In this document: positions 1 through 10,608 of the stretch, in pieces
Position numbering within the stretch: the first letter of the stretch is position 1
How the letters are laid out: each line of letters begins with the position of its first letter
DNA from: Membranipora membranacea
Taxonomy: Eukaryota; Bryozoa; Gymnolaemata; Cheilostomatida; Membraniporidae
Reading direction: 5' to 3'
Assembly (NCBI GenBank): GCA_914767715.1
Contig: OU612065.1
Span: forward strand, 10,974,001-11,038,000
Length of the DNA stretch: 64,000 nt
Notes under the pieces: model-generated
Seen by the model: the letters and a program-made list of their open reading frames with translations, nothing else
What the model was told of the DNA's origin: nothing
The model's database searches: none
Program-made: the position numbers and the translations under genes

Positions 1-150
1 TCAATGTCTCATAAATTCTGGAATGTTGAAAAACTATTTTTTACAATCAGTCGCACTCTGACTCACTCAGAGTCATCACTCAGAGTGCTTTACCACAGTA
101 AATTTATTCACCAGTGATAAAGTTTGGTAAAAATAGTAAAAATAATTAAG
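1..150 (+). other. upstream region of the zinc-motif/RNase H-like gene
   Basis: This AT-rich stretch lies immediately before the first ATG of the gene at 151. The nonamer ACTCAGAGT occurs at 65-73 and again at 78-86, which could be a regulatory repeat. I see no clear TATA box or initiator, and the transcription start cannot be placed. The left end of the window truncates it. Confidence 0.25.
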
Positions 151-3100
151 ATGGCAATTTGCAAAAAATGCAACAGGAATTACACCAAAGACCGTCCTGA
201 GAGTATAAGAGTGTGCAGTTTCTGCAGACTGATGTTTGGATTGAGGGGTGAGTGATCCGCTTAGAGTGCTAACGAAAATTAGCCGCCGAAGTAAAAGTTT
301 TGATGTGAGATATATAACAGTTTATTTTTTCTATTTACAGCCGAATCGGTGCAAGCTGCGGAAGCAGCAGCAGCTCCAGCTGCTCCAACTCCAACTCCAT
401 CCTATGCTTCGGTTGTTAAGTCACCACCTCCACCTAAGACTCCTAAGAGAAAGGCCATCCCTCAGGGGGGTATGGTTACGGCCATCGTGAGGAACATCAA
501 GCAGGAGCAAGGACCTGGTGCGGATGACGTACCAGTACCATCAACAACAACTAGTTATTGTCGGGCGATGCCTAAAGGAGGTGTGTATTATATTCCATAT
601 TAATCTTGCAAACTAAATTCTTCAATACAACTTGGTTGAGAATCGGAATGCGGATGGCACCCTGGCTCTATAGGTTTGCATAATATTGTGTAATTAAATC
701 AGTTATTTATTCAATGTATTATTGTTATTTCAGCAAAGAAGGGAAATAAGAAGGGCCAGGCCAAGAAGCGTCCTGCTAAAGTGACACCTCCAGCGGCTAC
801 CAACCAGCTACCAACCACTGAGGATCACCCACTTGATGCCATTGCAGGGGCTCAGGCGGCTGAGGTGGCAGAAGCGGCCATCACCGCCGCATACATCAGT
901 TCTATGGCGGAGAACGAGAAAACAGCACAGGGCCCGTCGGCTGTAACGCAGGTGATAAGCAGGTCGCACCAGCTAGCAGCCAAAGTGGCTCAGTCGAAGG
1001 CAGCCAAAGCCAAGACGACAGCCCTATCATCATCGTCAGCAGCAGCTGCTAGAAGCGTTATCTCCTCCTCCTCCTCCTCCACCACCACCACCACCACCAC
1101 CAGGAAGAGGAGAGGAAAGAGAGGAAGGAAAGGAAAGGCTGGAGCAAAAGCTCGTCCTACCTCACCAGCCAGCCAGACAGACAGCCAGCAGAAGGAGCTA
1201 GGACATCAAGCCAGCCCACCACCAGCATCATCATTCTATGGAGCTGCAGCCGCTGCATCAACACCAGCAACTGCCTCCATAGGACGACTGAGACACCAGA
1301 CGGAGTCTGGTGAACTGTCGATGCTGGCACAGAGAGCCAGAGAGGAGGACAGAGCCCGTTGCCAACGCCGTCCGAGTCTCCACAGTCTCCTTCCAGTAGC
1401 GACTGAGCAGCCTGGATCCTCCGGCCTCCAAGATCTAGAGGCAATGGAGCAGATCTTGGATTCAGATGGTGATGATGCTGCTGAGATGATGGAGCAGTTC
1501 CTGCAAGCCACTGCTGTTCACCCTCAACCACCATCTGCTGCAACGTCTCCCAGGAGCCAATCCATCAGCCCAGTGAGATGTTCTCGGAAGAGGGTGAGGA
1601 AGCTCAGCAGCAGCTCTTCATCAGAGGATGAGCCGTCTGTCTCTATCTTTGCTCCTCGGCCAAAGACTCCACGGCCAGCTAGTGCCAGGACTCTGCCGGC
1701 CAGGATGCACAAGAAGCAGAGTAAGCATCCTATGAGACCTGCATGCAATTGCAAGACTCTGATGTGTTCGGGAAAACTCTTGCAGAACAGGAGGCAAGTG
1801 ATATACGATGCCTTCTGGGAGCTGACTAGTCCAGATGCTCAAAGATCCTGGGCCTTTGAGTAAGTAGTAACCTATAATTATTGTCATACTCTTTGACCGC
1901 AAAGTGTATTCTTTTTCATACTGTTTTTGGTAAAATAATATCCCCGACCGTTGGCTGTATTGTGATAATAATAGTATCCTTTGAGCGCTTAGGCACAATC
2001 ATAATTTTGACTGCAGTCTTTGTTTGACTGAGTGATCAATCTTGCAAAAAATCATTGCTCACACTATCATTTGTAGTAATTGTTTACATTTTTTTGAATT
2101 TACAGTCATATCAAACGGCGTGAGTGCAGGATCAGGACTGTCGCCCCAGAAGATCGGTGGAGAGATCGTTCAAACACTTTCCACTATTACTTGCCTCTAA
2201 CTGGTGCCGAAGATCTAAGGGTGTGCAAAGTCATGTTCCTAGGAACACTTGGTTTCAGCAAGGATTCATCCTTTGCCAAGAACATGATGGTCGCTACACC
2301 TGATGATGCCCCTACGGTGACACGGTATGCTGCGGGTGGTGATCGCCGATCGTTTGATCGTGAGGTAAGCATTTAGCCTGAGCCTGAGATATAACCTTCA
2401 AAATATCAGTGTTACCATTAAAGACCCTTGTCACAAATTACTATTATGATGTCTTTAGTTTATTGCTGCAGTGCTGAGTGAACCATGATTCACCATCAGT
2501 GAATACAATGTTATAACATTGGTCCACTAATCGTCTTTAACTTTTGTTTCAGGTCATTAGATCTCACATCCGATCTTACCATCCCGCAGTAGGACACTAC
2601 AACCGGGCGAATGCCCCCAACCGTGTCTACCTGGACCCAACACTTCGGTCCACTGAGATGTACAAGGAGTTTGCCGCCTTACACTCAGATGGGGAGCAGC
2701 TTTGCTGCCTTCGGACATACCAGTATGTTCTGCAGGAGATGAATATTTCCTTCAAAGACACCGGTGAGTAATTAAAATAATACGATATAAAAGGGTTATT
2801 TGTGACACGGGCTGTGCATGAGAAGAATTGATTATTGATAAATATTATTTTATTATGAAACGTGACAATATTGACATTTATTATGAAATTGAGTTTCCGG
2901 ACGAGATGCGGTTCACCACCACTTGGCAGGTCAATTTACTCTAAGTTGTACTGTAAGGCTGTAAAGACAATCTGCACTTTAAAATATTTGGTTTGAAATT
3001 ATTATGTCTTCGTTCATTGGAAATAATCATTATTGTTTTTGCAGGCTCGATGGACTGTAACACCTGCGCCACAGCCACGGATGAGCGGCTCGCTGAACAT

Positions 3101-4958
3101 AAGCGACGCTATCGTTCCGCATGCACTGAATACGGGAAGGCAAAGATTATGTCTCTCGGACAGATGACAGAGGAGCCTATTTTGAGTCTGGACCTCCAAA
3201 AAATACTACTATTACCTTACATGCCTAGTGAGTATAAGCATTATAAGATAGTCCACTCCTAGAATAATTATTCATGACTTTGTTTGGTCAGCAATTAATT
3301 TAATAGTTAATGTTAATGACACTCTGACTCTACGACCTGTTACTCTAATTATCATCAAACCCATTCTTTGGCAGCATGAAAGCTGGTTGCAATTAGCATT
3401 TTGTTGCATTGAGCAGGAAATTCGTATTTTTTGGCGCAATGAGAATTAATGATCATGATTTTATCAAATTAGCCAGCATAACCTTTTGTTTCAGGGTACA
3501 AGGAGGCCCAGTTCATCTCTAGGCTCGTCTGTTTCAATCTCACTGCCTGTCCCGTGGGAGCGTTGGAACGCCACCTCAACGTGACCTGTGCCATGTGGAA
3601 TGAGTCCGTTCGTGGTAGAAAGGGACCGGATATGACGTCAGCCTGGCTTAAAATACTCCTGGAGTACCGCGACCAGCCACGCATCACTATCTGGAGTGAT
3701 AACTGCATAGGGCAGAACAAGAATTACTTCTTGTTCAAGTCCCTAGTGCAGCTTGTCAACAGTGATGAGGTCGCCTTCCAGGAGATAACACTCAAATATT
3801 TTGAGCCAGGTGAGAGATTAATGAATTGACATCGTCATTGCCATGCCATACGTCTTGATAAACACTCTATGCGGTGCGACGGGTAACCAAGTCTGATCAT
3901 CAACTTTAAAAATGTATTTGTTAACCTCGATTGTTCACCACAATGATTTTACTATTATTATTATCTTTAATTATTGTTACTCTGTTTCAGGTCACACCAG
4001 TATGTCAGCCGACACCTTCCACGCAGCGATTGAGCGGAAGATGAAACGGAACTTACATGTTCTCGACTGGAAGGATTTAAAGACTTGTGTCAGCACATGT
4101 CTTTCAAATCCTAGACACCCACCAGTCGTCATCGACATGAGGCCGGAAGACTTCTTGGACATCCAAGGTTCCACCAAGTCTAATATAGCGGTGAGTTAAT
4201 TTTGTGTGAGCATGAGCTGGAATAATTATCACTGATTATTTTCCCGACCTTATGTGACTTAATAAAAATAATAACGCAACGTCCTCCATTGAGAGTGATA
4301 TTATTGAGTCCATTAATTCGTTATGCTGAACCGCCAACCTTACACTGTGTGGCTGACTTGAAATGTTCTAAGACTCCAACAAAACGACAACCTTAGTACA
4401 ATTTATCATACTCTGATTTATTGCAGAGTCATCGACCTATGCTATTGGACAAGATCTCGGTAGCTAAGTTCATTCGTGGCCACCGATCCATGGCAGTGTC
4501 AGAGAGGCATGCTCCTGACCTCGTTCTCAAGAAGTTTGACTTCTTGAAAGAGAGCTTCACTGACACCAGGTCACTACCTCCGCCTCAATCCGCTCAACCT
4601 CGTGGAGTCAATCCAGCGAAGAAGAGACTCATACTTGAAAAGCTCGTTCCGTACATTACGGGTGGATTAAGTAAGTCTGATGATTGTTATTATCAATGCT
4701 TGAATTTCGAACCTTCAGTCCTGACAGCCATGATGATTGACAACGCCATGAGTGTTGAAATTGTTGTATGTAAAATATTCTCTTGTCGTCAATTAATACT
4801 AACTTGTTCAAGACATTGAATTATTATTGTGTTTCACATGATATTTATTTCCTGTTTTGGTTGAAGGTATGCCTCAACGCACCGCCTTCTGGAGATCGTT
4901 ACCCGAAAACGATTCTTCACCGGACTTGCTATCGTCCAGGGAGGCTGGTGAATCCTGA
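151..4958 (+). CDS. 10-exon transposase-like protein, DUF7869-like, with N-terminal Cys4 zinc motif
   Basis: Exons, all GT..AG with matching phases: 151-247, 341-580, 734-1859, 2106-2364, 2553-2763, 3045-3227, 3495-3809, 3991-4190, 4427-4670, 4867-4958. The joined frame is open for 988 codons and ends in TGA. Residues 4-25 hold C-X2-C-X14-C-X2-C, a likely zinc site. Residues of about 40-440 are Ala/Ser/Thr/Pro-rich with basic runs (KRRGKRGRKGKAG), low complexity and probably disordered and nuclear. A CNCKTLMC cluster lies near residue 449 and CNTC followed by His/Cys in exon 6. Exon 7 has WSDNCIGQNKN (near residue 772) and exon 8 starts GHTSMS. The order Cys cluster, WNES..G, WSDN..GQNKN, GHT is what I remember of uncharacterised animal proteins labelled DUF7869, thought to be RNase H-fold, transposase-derived. 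Catalytic activity is unproven. No flanking TIRs were found, though the left side is cut by the window. It may be domesticated or part of a large element. Confidence 0.8.
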
Positions 4959-5029
4959 GATTGACAACTACCACGAACGAAACTGTTCCTCCGCGTCTCG
5001 CAGACCTCTCCTGTGATTCCCAACCATGT

Positions 5030-5230
5030 GAGTATGTAAAGTGGTGGCGACAGGTTAGATAGTGGTGAAATTCCTCCGCTGCCCTTTGTCAGCATGCTCA
5101 CATGCGCCTCAGTTTCCTTCTCCAAAGTTGCGGCTCGGAAGGGCGGCGACAGGTGACGATAGTGGTTCAACTCCTCCGCTGCCCTGAGAGTGTCTAGCAT
5201 GCCGGCGCGGTTCGCCGGAAGGGGGGCCCC
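5030..5230 (+). repeat. imperfect 100-bp tandem duplication downstream of the gene
   Basis: A block starting GGCGACAGGT, continuing through an AGTGGT step and ending CCTCCGCTGCCCT occurs at about 5044-5087 and again at about 5144-5190, roughly 100 bp apart, each followed within about 20 bp by AGCATG. It lies just 3' of the stop codon at 4958 and is GC-richer than its surroundings. It may be part of the 3' UTR: a GTGAGT-like donor occurs near 5029. No function is recognised. Confidence 0.55.
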
Positions 5231-5965
5231 AGGTGTTAGGCTTCAAGTGCCGCCTCCTGTAAGTACTCAGTTTGGATTATTGATGCTTAGGATGGCTTTT
5301 ACTGCCTTAAACGTCATTCTTGCTTGAGTTTGAAACCAATGCTCACTGAGGAAACTAATGAACACCAGAAATTATTCCATTCTTGCCTTGCTAAGCTACC
5401 CCTACCGGTTTCCTTCGCTTTAAACTTTTCTTTTGCAGCGAACGACGTGGTCATCACCATCCTCTATTTATCATGTCTGATCGTATATGCTCATAAGAAT
5501 GATCGCCCTGTACAGGAAGCAGACCATCCGTTGAAACAATGCAAAGTGAAGAAAGCCCTCCAGTGACTCTGACGTCTCGTATACAAGAATGCTTCAATGT
5601 TTTCCTTTTTCTATCATATTATACAATCAATGGTTACCAATTTTATTATATTGCTCATGTATTTTTGCTGATCAGTGGACGGTATAAATAAAATCATAAT
5701 CAAACAAAAACAATCAAAATAAATGGAGTTTTAATTAATTGGTATTGCCAATGAGTTAATTGTAGAAGACTTTGACAGTCATAATATTATAACATTATGC
5801 AAAAAGTGATAAACTATGAAACTAAATAATTTTAATGTGAGACAACACACGCCAAACTTGATTCATGTTGAATTTTGTCGGTATGGAAGGAAGGAAGGCT
5901 GAGATGATCATTTTTTGTACCCTGGTTTTGATTGTGCTATATTGTTTTGAGCGTTGAGATCACAC
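5231..5965 (+). other. probable 3' untranslated/intergenic sequence
   Basis: No convincing gene is present. An open stretch at 5438-5566 follows a TTTTGCAG acceptor-like site and could be a terminal exon, but I cannot join it in frame to anything. The AATAAA at 5687 is a candidate polyadenylation signal. Confidence 0.3.
5687..5692 (+). terminator. candidate AATAAA polyadenylation signal
   Basis: AATAAA lies about 730 bp after the stop codon of the 151-4958 gene, in an AT-rich tail. A second AATAAA occurs about 30 bp further on. This is the nearest good candidate, but a cleavage site is not demonstrable from sequence. Confidence 0.35.
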
Positions 5966-6062
5966 TTTGTTTGTGAATGGCATGTCAAAATGCACTAAGT
6001 ATGGGTTCTTTGGTTTAAATTCCCCATACTTAGTGCGTTTTGACCTGCTATTCCAAACAAAC
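5966..6062. repeat. inverted repeat, 40-bp arms with 16-bp loop
   Basis: The left arm 5966-6005 (core CACTAAGTATGGG) and right arm 6022-6062 (core CCCCATACTTAGTG) are reverse complements with about four mismatches, separated by 6006-6021. It could be a very short foldback element or a hairpin-RNA precursor. No clear target-site duplication is visible. Confidence 0.7.
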
Positions 6063-6840
6063 TCTAATATATTCTCTGCTCAGAACGGTGGCACAAACTA
6101 AACCAGACTCTGTACCATTACGACCGTCTCAGCCTGACCCTCAGTGTCAACCCAACAATGGTAATAATTGTGATTTGGTTTGTCCCAGTATTAAATGAGA
6201 ATAGGCCTTAGAATAACATTAAAACCCAACCAAGATGTTATTTCTAAACTAATACAAGGATCAACTCAAGGGACGATGTAAATTACAAAAAAAGACTGGC
6301 TTGTCAGTCTATGAGCAGCCATCATTAGAAAGTAAGCGTATGGAGGGCATACCGTCTATGCATATGCGCTACCCCACAAGTCGTGCAAAGCCGCGCACCG
6401 AGTCGGCCTACAGGACAATCACTTAAGATCTGACAGTGCCCATCGCTCTTACAGATGAACGCATAAGTTCAACAGGCCAGGAGATACACTGACAGACGCG
6501 TAAAGCAACCGCACACTCTCTGATGGAATTAATGTTGGTTTAAGACAAAGAAAATAAGAATCATAGTAACAAAAGTAGTGTTAGAGTAGAAAGAATGAAG
6601 AGATGAACTGAGATAGTAAAGAGTTTGATCAATAATAATTCTAACTATTTCTGTCAACGTTTTTCACACCATCGACCATCATCACACACCTCAGTCATTC
6701 TCACAATAATTATACTGCCAAGTAACTATAATAATAATGACAGTGTCACGCAGGGCCTCTGGGGCTCGTGCTCTGCCACCAACGACGCCGTCACTCTCAA
6801 CGCAGCAGCACCGTAGTTCCTGGGCCTGCTGCGTTATGAG
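6063..6840. other. no gene recognised
   Basis: The stretch contains short AT-rich and TAATAATAA-type runs and no domain-bearing frame. Open frames are short and of low information. I see nothing that supports a gene. Confidence 0.5.
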
Positions 6841-7290
6841 TAGATAGTGGTGGTGTCAGCTCGCGAGCTTTGAAGGCCCCACGGGACAAGGTAGAATAGC
6901 GTCCGTTCGGGCGCACCTACTCTTGCTCCGCGGCACCTATGGTGACGGCCTGGCGGAGGCCAACCCTATAGTAGAACGGGGTCTGTTCGGGCGCACCTAC
7001 TCTTGCTCCGCGGCACCTACGGTGACGGCCTGTCGGAGGCCAACCCTATAGTAGAACGGGGTCCGTTCAGGCGCACCCACACTGACCGTTTTGCTCGCTC
7101 CGCTCGGGGCGCTGCGCGCGGAGGCCACCGGCGAGTGGCTGAGGGCCCGCGAGGACCCGCCGCGCGCGCCAAACGTCATGGGGGGTTTGATAGTACTACG
7201 AGAAAGATTTCCGAGGCGTCCCGTGCGGGCGTGCGTGCCCTGTCACGCGCGCGTCGGACGAGGGGGCTTGGGGAGCCGGCAGGGTGCAAC
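6841..7290. repeat. GC-rich island with exact 80-bp tandem repeat
   Basis: Unit 1 is 6901-6980, unit 2 is 6981-7060, and a third unit starts at 7061 and diverges after about 20 bp. The full units differ by only a few substitutions (TATGG/TACGG, GGCGG/GTCGG). Sequence 7081-7290 continues very GC-rich (CGCGCGCG-type), unlike the AT-rich surroundings. Open frames across it exist on both strands and look like composition artefacts. It could be an rDNA-like or satellite fragment, but I do not recognise it. Confidence 0.75.
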
Positions 7291-7524
7291 CATGGCTTGT
7301 TGCAGTTGCAAATTGAAAACTGCAAGTCAAGACACCATAACTCATGAGCTTAAGAATGGCTTCAAAAGCATTGCATTCGTGATACCATATTGATTGATGA
7401 TGGCAAGTCAAAACGCCCTAACCAACTTAGTAAAATTTTCAAGTGCGTGTGAACTTTGCCAATTTCACAAACACAGAAAAGCCATTTTGACATTCGGTTA
7501 CTGATCTGGCTCTCAGTGTTTTGA

Positions 7525-7625
7525 TTTTGATTTTTGATTTTGATCTTTAGGTTAAATGCTTTTGCTGCATTTGAAAACCTTGTGACGATTTCATGGGTGT
7601 CCTCAATGCAGTGAGCAACATTAAT
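7525..7625 (-). pseudogene. LINE reverse-transcriptase fragment
   Basis: Inside a 146-codon frame (7362-7802, minus strand) the segment reading IVTRFSNAAKAFNLKIKIKN resembles the region after the catalytic YADD box in RTE-like/craniofacial-development-type retrotransposons, where a helix ending in KAFGLKINIKK is usual. The better-preserved relative at 55.4-56.8 kb has the equivalent VSKAFGLKINIKK. The upstream catalytic motif is not recognisable here (HCIEDTHE in place of ADD..). It is a short, decayed piece, and flanking parts of the frame are uninformative. Confidence 0.4.
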
Positions 7626-8253
7626 TCTCTGAATTGCATGTTGATTTAAACTTGTTGACATTGAATGATTCGATTCTTCAAACACATCCAAGTGTTTGCT
7701 ACTCTCGCTTACTCTGAACTGCATGTTTACCTTCAAAGGTTGGTGTGCCTCTCCAAGGAGCAGCATCCACAGTGCTTTAGTATTCTTTATTAACGCTGAC
7801 AAAAATCCTATTTATAAAGTGGAGGATTATAAATATCATGAATATCACTACAAAGAGCACACAAAGTATCATAACCTCATAGTGTCTCCAGATGCTGACA
7901 AATTCTCTGTAATTTTCAGAATTCTATGAAAAATTGATTTTTGATTACAAAGTTGCTCCTCAAGCTTAGAAATCATATCAAACAGCTTCAAGTGACCTAA
8001 AGTTATAGCGCATTTTCGGATGATAGTTCTCTTTATTTGTTGCGCATGCCTCTCACCCATACCTCCTCTGCTCTTCTGCTTCCGCTTTCTGCAGAGGAGA
8101 TAAACCCTGGATTTACCACGTGGTCACCCCACAACATTCTATAACATGAACATATCTTTAGTTCCTGCAGTTTTGGTGCGCACAAGGTCCCTCTCATATC
8201 GTGCAGAGGCAGATCAGATGGTTCGGACATTTTAAATTAGAGAACAGTGTACA

Positions 8254-10292
8254 CACTGGGTTTCATACCCAAGAATTGTCTGACAATTCTGTACAATTCT
8301 AGAATTGTCAGAAACTGACCTATATATCATTACCCAACCAGCAACCATTATTGTGTAATTAGCCCTGCCTGCTAAATACATTACTTTCATTACTGCTATT
8401 GTATAGTCATAGTATAAGCTTTTACAGTTCTAGTCAATATCATACAATTGGATTGACATTGTATTCAATGAGTTTGTATTTAGATGACCAGGCAAGATAT
8501 GCTGTAATGAATAGCTATTGCTGTGCAAGGTAGCATCAAAATCTATATTGCGGGAGGCCCAGGTTCAAATCCCCGCCGGGGAAAACCTTTTTTTTCATTT
8601 CATTATGATAAAAATTGAAAGCATTCCATTCGAAATGTTGGCTCACAATATTTGTAAGCACAGAAAACTCTTAGTTATGAGTATGATGACCCGACAAAAT
8701 ACTTATGTTCAACTCTTCTATGTTGTACCATACCCTACGTTATATTTTGTGCAATCTGTTAATATTGGCAGCAACTGCATAAATAGAATACATCAGCTAA
8801 ACTATGCTAGCAGAATTATCAGAAAACTTTGCTATTAATAAAAATGTACATAATCACTCACCAGATGAGCAAGGAAATACTTTGTATCAACTGTCCTACA
8901 TGCCTAAGTGGAGAGAAGTGATATGTGAATGAGGCCATATTTTCCACAGAACCACTGACCACTGAAAATATGCTGACTGATGCTAAAAAAAACTCAAACT
9001 TGGTGTCACAGCAAGTATTGGCATAGTCTAAACTACGCTCATTGTGATTATTGAGATTGAATGACTTTCAGCTATTTCTATTTGTTAGCCAAAGATGCTC
9101 TGAGCATGGAGTTATCTCTGAATGTTATGGTATGTGGGCTGAGGGAAGCAAAGGTAAATCAACTATCGTAAGCCTGGTATATATTCATTACCTGTCTACA
9201 AAGGAGCTCTTGATGTTATACTATATCATTCTCAGCCATCTCAGTTATATGGTGTACAGGAAACAATTTTGGCATAGTTCTCTCACTCTTGGATGGTAGT
9301 CCCCTATTAGGTGTTGGCACTAGTACAGATATTATTAAAATGATAGACTAGTGGCAACAGCGTTTAATGTAATAAATTTTAATCTGTCAGCTTGAGTGCC
9401 ACAAGCAGGGAGGTTGGCCAATAACAGGCATAATTACATAAATACCTTGATATCCTTGTTGTCAAAATTTTTAATTGTCCAATTAAGTATGATTAACACT
9501 GTTTGTTAATACTTCACACACATTCCATTGCACTTGTAGCAAGTCATCATGACACACTTGTGGAATCAGAGAGACAGGAGTCATTGTAAGCTGACCTAAC
9601 TTCCTGTCTTTTGCGGCTGATAATGAATGCCGTGAGTTTTTAATTTCGCGAATATTCATTTTTATAATGATGGTTGTTTTGGTGTAAGTGCAATCATGAT
9701 CATTCTTTGAGGGAAGAGTGAGGGGGGCGGGAAGTTGTAACATTTTATGCAAAATACTAGATAATTGTCCAAATTCCATTTGTATATTTTTATCAAATTA
9801 TTTCACCAAACTCTGCTTCAAAGCTCATCATTGTACAGAGTTATTATGCCAAGAATGAGATTGCCTCGCAAAAAAACCTTAAATTCTCTGGCGCCCTTAT
9901 TCTCCAGTATTTACAAAAAGTTTCATTGATTTTCCTCGCTTCTTGGTCAACTTCAAGAGTTGAGCCAGCATTATATGATAATCCGTGTGTTTATCCACAG
10001 GGTTGTCCATTTTTAAATCTACTGGTACCTTATAAGTTCCTTGAAGGTCGCCTATGAATGCCAGTGTAAACAAAATTAACATTCTTACTGGCTTAACTTG
10101 ATTATGACTTCATGGGTAAACAACTTATAACCAACAATACATCCAATTATGTTTGGCTAAGATGTTGATGTCAAGTGAAAGGTAAACAATTGGCAAATAG
10201 ACACTGTGAGAATCTTGTTCAAATTCAATAATAAGCTAATCTCATTGAAAATGATCAGATAGACAGATCAAACTGTACACTGTAGCCATTAA
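8254..10292 (+). repeat. left arm of the foldback element
   Basis: This arm is uninterrupted. It contains a B-box-like GGTTCAAATCCC near 8563 with a short upstream tRNA-like stretch (also present inverted near 12352), several open frames mirrored in the other arm, and an inner end at TAGCCATTAAT. It gives the pre-insertion sequence for both insertions in the right arm. Confidence 0.85.
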
Positions 10293-10608
10293 TTGCATGC
10301 ATCAAAGAGTTTGGTATGTTAAAGGTTCTATCAACCTGAAATACCAATCATTTCAACAAATTCAGATTAGGAGTTTGCAGGGCCATTATACAGCTGTTAA
10401 ATTTTAAAGCGATAAGTTATTGCCTGGACAGCCTCTTGGCAGATAATCTTTCAAAGCTCTCAGATTATTATTATCGGCTGCATTGATAAATTTAGAATTT
10501 ACAGTGACCACCAGACATTCTGTACAAACGAGTTCTATTGTGTCATTGAATGATAGGCCTGTGTGATTTACTCATGCTTCTCTCTACTCATATACCATAA
10601 AATTAAAT

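Noticed and set aside
1157-1998. Several minus-strand open frames opposite exon 3 of the first gene
   Set aside because: They mirror the low-complexity coding sequence of the plus-strand exon and carry no domain.
6901-7080. CRISPR-like array
   Set aside because: The units are contiguous without spacers, and the sequence is eukaryotic.
7003-7411. Overlapping frames on both strands in the GC-rich island
   Set aside because: High GC removes stop codons; the sequences are Arg/Gly/Ala-rich artefacts of the tandem repeat.
8045-8235. Possible LINE ORF2 start with a 2A-like segment (LSAEEINPGF)
   Set aside because: The essential NPGP ending is absent, there is an early stop, and the following residues match an endonuclease start only loosely.
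8518-8838. Protein gene beginning near the tRNA-like B box
   Set aside because: The frame lies in a foldback arm, is mirrored with changes in the other arm at 12074-12460, and has no domain.
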